From Fidelibacterota bacterium (GTDB lineage Bacteria; Fidelibacterota; UBA2242), in the NCBI GenBank assembly GCA_016936335.1, contig JAFGXZ010000338.1, positions 1 through 6,479 of the forward strand: a DNA stretch of 6,479 nt. Reading direction: 5' to 3'. The position numbers and the translations under genes are program-made. The first letter of the stretch is position 1. Each line of letters begins with the position of its first letter. Under the pieces are notes generated by a model. The model did not search any database. It was not told the DNA's origin and was given only the letters and a program-made list of their open reading frames with translations. Positions 6,001 to 6,479 of the stretch are shown in pieces.

Positions 6001-6479
6001 TAGAAATAGAGTCCACATCAGTATTGTTGGTATAGATACCGATTGTTGAGTTCGTTATCGTATTTGAAAGAATGTCAGATAATACCCCGACATCATTATT
6101 TAAAAAATAGATTGAATACGTTCCATCGGTGATTGTATTATGTATAACTCTCAGATAACCACCTGCACTTGTAGCATAGACTCCGTATTGAGGCTGCCAT
6201 TGCATGGCGCAATAGGATATTTCAACATTATCAGAATTGGAGATGTACACGCAGGATTTTTTGGGACCTTGAAAGGTAATACCAAACAGGTGAATATCGT
6301 GTTTTCCGACTATTTCAACCGCGTAATTTTTACTACTGTTACCAATGCCTATTGCACCAGCTGGCTGTCTGGTTCTTTCTCCGGTGATATCTCCATAAAT
6401 AACAATGGGATTGCCGCTTGATCCGGAGCTGTTGACCTTCATGTATTCCCAGTAATTACCGGAACCGATGAAAAGGGTG
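2747..6479 (-). CDS. Giant secreted beta-helix protein with ZU5-like domain and T9SS sorting tail (5' partial)
   Basis: At least 1243 residues are encoded, open through the right edge. The first in-window ATG (6442-6440) is internal, because the frame continues upstream as TLFIGSGNYWEY, which is normal for the start of this helix type. Numbering from that Met, the layout is as follows. Residues 1-410 are a right-handed parallel beta-helix of about 14 coils. Residues 439-520 are the typical helix end (DPLLVDP, LHIQS, SPCLDTGNP, INIGCHGNTDEAS). Residues 527-740 are an aromatic-rich segment common in FCB surface proteins (WMLIGVPVIPEDGD, PGIGHYMW). About 765-905 is an unassigned beta-rich segment. 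About 905-1010 is Ig-like (HDKSGNTGTGTV). About 1020-1130 is ZU5-like (SLEIPQEAV, NPVYIGPKNIYFNKTVSLKI). Residues 1140-1231 are a FlgD-like / T9SS type A tail (YPNPFNNSTIIRYDI, GSYISSWNGNNNNGQPVASG, ending KITLVK). Predicted exported by Sec then T9SS and surface-bound. No catalytic residues are identifiable; adhesion or polysaccharide binding or cleavage are both possible. Confidence 0.88.
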   Translation of the reverse strand, partial: TLFIGSGNYWEYMKVNSSGSSGNPIVIYGDITGERTRQPAGAIGIGNSSKNYAVEIVGKHDIHLFGITFQGPKKSCVYISNSDNVEISYCAMQWQPQYGVYATSAGGYLRVIHNTITDGTYSIYFLNNDVGVLSDILSNTITNSTIGIYTNNTDVDSISNNSISGISNYGIYVRYATTCNSITQNEVYNIWNYYGIYSYRSNCGQINENIIYNIGSRGMYLTSGDVNYTIGTVNNNIIHDIWNEYGIYANKTDVERISGNTIYTINNDGIYYNGNNIFTVGRINNNRIHDCWDDGIYVYRAKDVISISENIIYRTDVAIYWNPSSYYTIERMEDNILHTNRTGGINTKYINNTVITHNLIYGNLYRDSYGIRVDDNNNRTISIVNNTIYNPGKYGIYGKDVVGNWFNNIIVGANTWGIYGDGTFNVDLGYNCLYNNNDNWANKATIGEGSFSQDPLLVDPDGNDNILGGDNWEDDDLHIQSTGYSWHFGTWLPDAADSPCLDTGNPNDDYSNEPEDNGDRINIGCHGNTDEASRIGSSCPITMTYAAFPDSSWMLIGVPVIPEDGDPFAVYGDDFGGEMPDGSNWACYRWTTEDSVSEYYEYADGTDLQPPDCYPGIGHYMWQNTGAPVAVDVIGCPLNEDAVLDVAKAPTVNWEPHPPGYNMFANPFNFTIDWSNSVIIKYENGRSSSTEYTLNEAAIEGIISRYAYFWNYIEGQYEIVTPNPALSDDTLSVWQGFWFVQLDSVNDIELVIPQTRALGKKSKLSNDLAAASSKYNFRTASVAVDWDWFLKLGVVSENRQIQDISNGIGVAESATDATDSWDALDFKGTNFSGDYVQLQFINSDEKAHAYDIHALFTETSEWQMRVTAKADNIGKPFSLVWPEMRLVPETIKFTLYNADKTEVLVPDLRSAVPYYEFSYAEGDNYFTIEASQISDTKSPEFSFIVTQNLYTPQDATIYAIPSEPVTGTSATFDGNSADIKEIISPPYVYYLKTQLAGAGTVQFSISAHDKSGNTGTGTVNVNSGLAKPTEAITIVDESSGVSLEIPQEAVSKNTPIVLTCCEMDLDYDAGLIPVNNPVYIGPKNIYFNKTVSLKIPVNETKISLYCYNGKSWEYVSPYSQSMKISKSGTYQFLSKTITDQENTAVPLHYKLYTAYPNPFNNSTIIRYDIEKLSTVSIIIYDLQGREVRTLTNRKQLPGSYISSWNGNNNNGQPVASGSYIFRLIAQEGKSVLYERNQKITLVK
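5213..6250 (-). repeat. Beta-helix coil repeats (about 14 coils, ~24 residues each)
   Basis: Each coil carries a G-[IVM]-Y-type strand, with the Tyr or equivalent at residues 89, 112, 137, 160, 185, 208, 235, 259, 285, 308, 334, 360, 385 and 407 (internal-Met numbering). Spacing is 22-27 residues. An N-x-[IV]-[IY] strand (NNTIY, ENIIY, NNNIIH) repeats in the same register, with many Asn at turns, as in an asparagine ladder. Between residues about 141 and 310 (bases 5513-6022) the coils alternate in type, giving a two-coil unit of about 50 residues. This arrangement is typical of parallel beta-helix proteins. Confidence 0.85.

Noticed and set aside
5213..6250. Possible CRISPR array or DNA-level tandem repeat in the periodic region
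   Set aside because: The period (about 66-81 bp) follows protein coils with diverged DNA and no constant repeat or unique spacers; it is fully explained as beta-helix coding sequence.
5612..6421. Plus-strand open frames across the beta-helix region (5612-5878, 6140-6421)
   Set aside because: They are antisense shadows produced by the repetitive, Asn/Ile/Tyr-rich coding sequence; repeats in the true frame create long stop-free stretches on the other strand.
1..6479. Insertion sequences, tRNA or rRNA genes, attachment sites
   Set aside because: No transposase-like frame, terminal inverted repeat pair, tRNA cloverleaf or rRNA-like stretch was seen on either strand.

Overview
The window looks like chromosomal DNA of a Gram-negative bacterium of the Fibrobacteres-Chlorobi-Bacteroidetes (FCB) side of the tree, probably one of its environmental lineages (Marinimicrobia, Calditrichota, KSB1 or similar) rather than a typical Bacteroidetes. 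The main reasons are a giant exported protein ending in a FlgD-like / type IX secretion (T9SS) type A sorting domain, lipoproteins with 'CEK' after the signal peptide, moderately AT-rich DNA, and a sigma70-like promoter with ordinary Shine-Dalgarno sites. The taxon is an inference; no rRNA or marker gene is present.

Plus strand, left part (1-786): the 3' end of an unrecognised gene (1-149) is followed 30 bp later by a 77-residue two-helix membrane protein of the DUF350 family (180-413). A hairpin terminator (434-462) closes this unit. A separate one-gene unit follows, with its own sigma70-type promoter (517-545). It encodes a 71-residue protein with a twin-arginine signal, a histidine cluster and seven consecutive prolines (571-786).

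Minus strand, right part (6479 down to 873): three genes lie in one apparent operon, read right to left. First is a very large secreted protein, cut by the right window edge, with at least 1243 residues. It has a 14-coil parallel beta-helix, several beta-sandwich-like segments, a ZU5-like domain and a T9SS sorting tail. Next, 13 bp and 22 bp apart, come two paralogous lipoproteins of 303 and 308 residues, each with a signal peptide, one fibronectin-III-like domain and TPR-like helices. A perfect 11-bp hairpin (818-845) separates this operon from the converging Tat-peptide gene and can terminate both.

The most interesting content is the co-transcribed set of a T9SS-exported beta-helix protein and two duplicated FN3-TPR lipoproteins, which looks like a cell-surface assembly of unknown purpose. 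The second point of interest is the stand-alone Tat/His/poly-Pro mini-protein.
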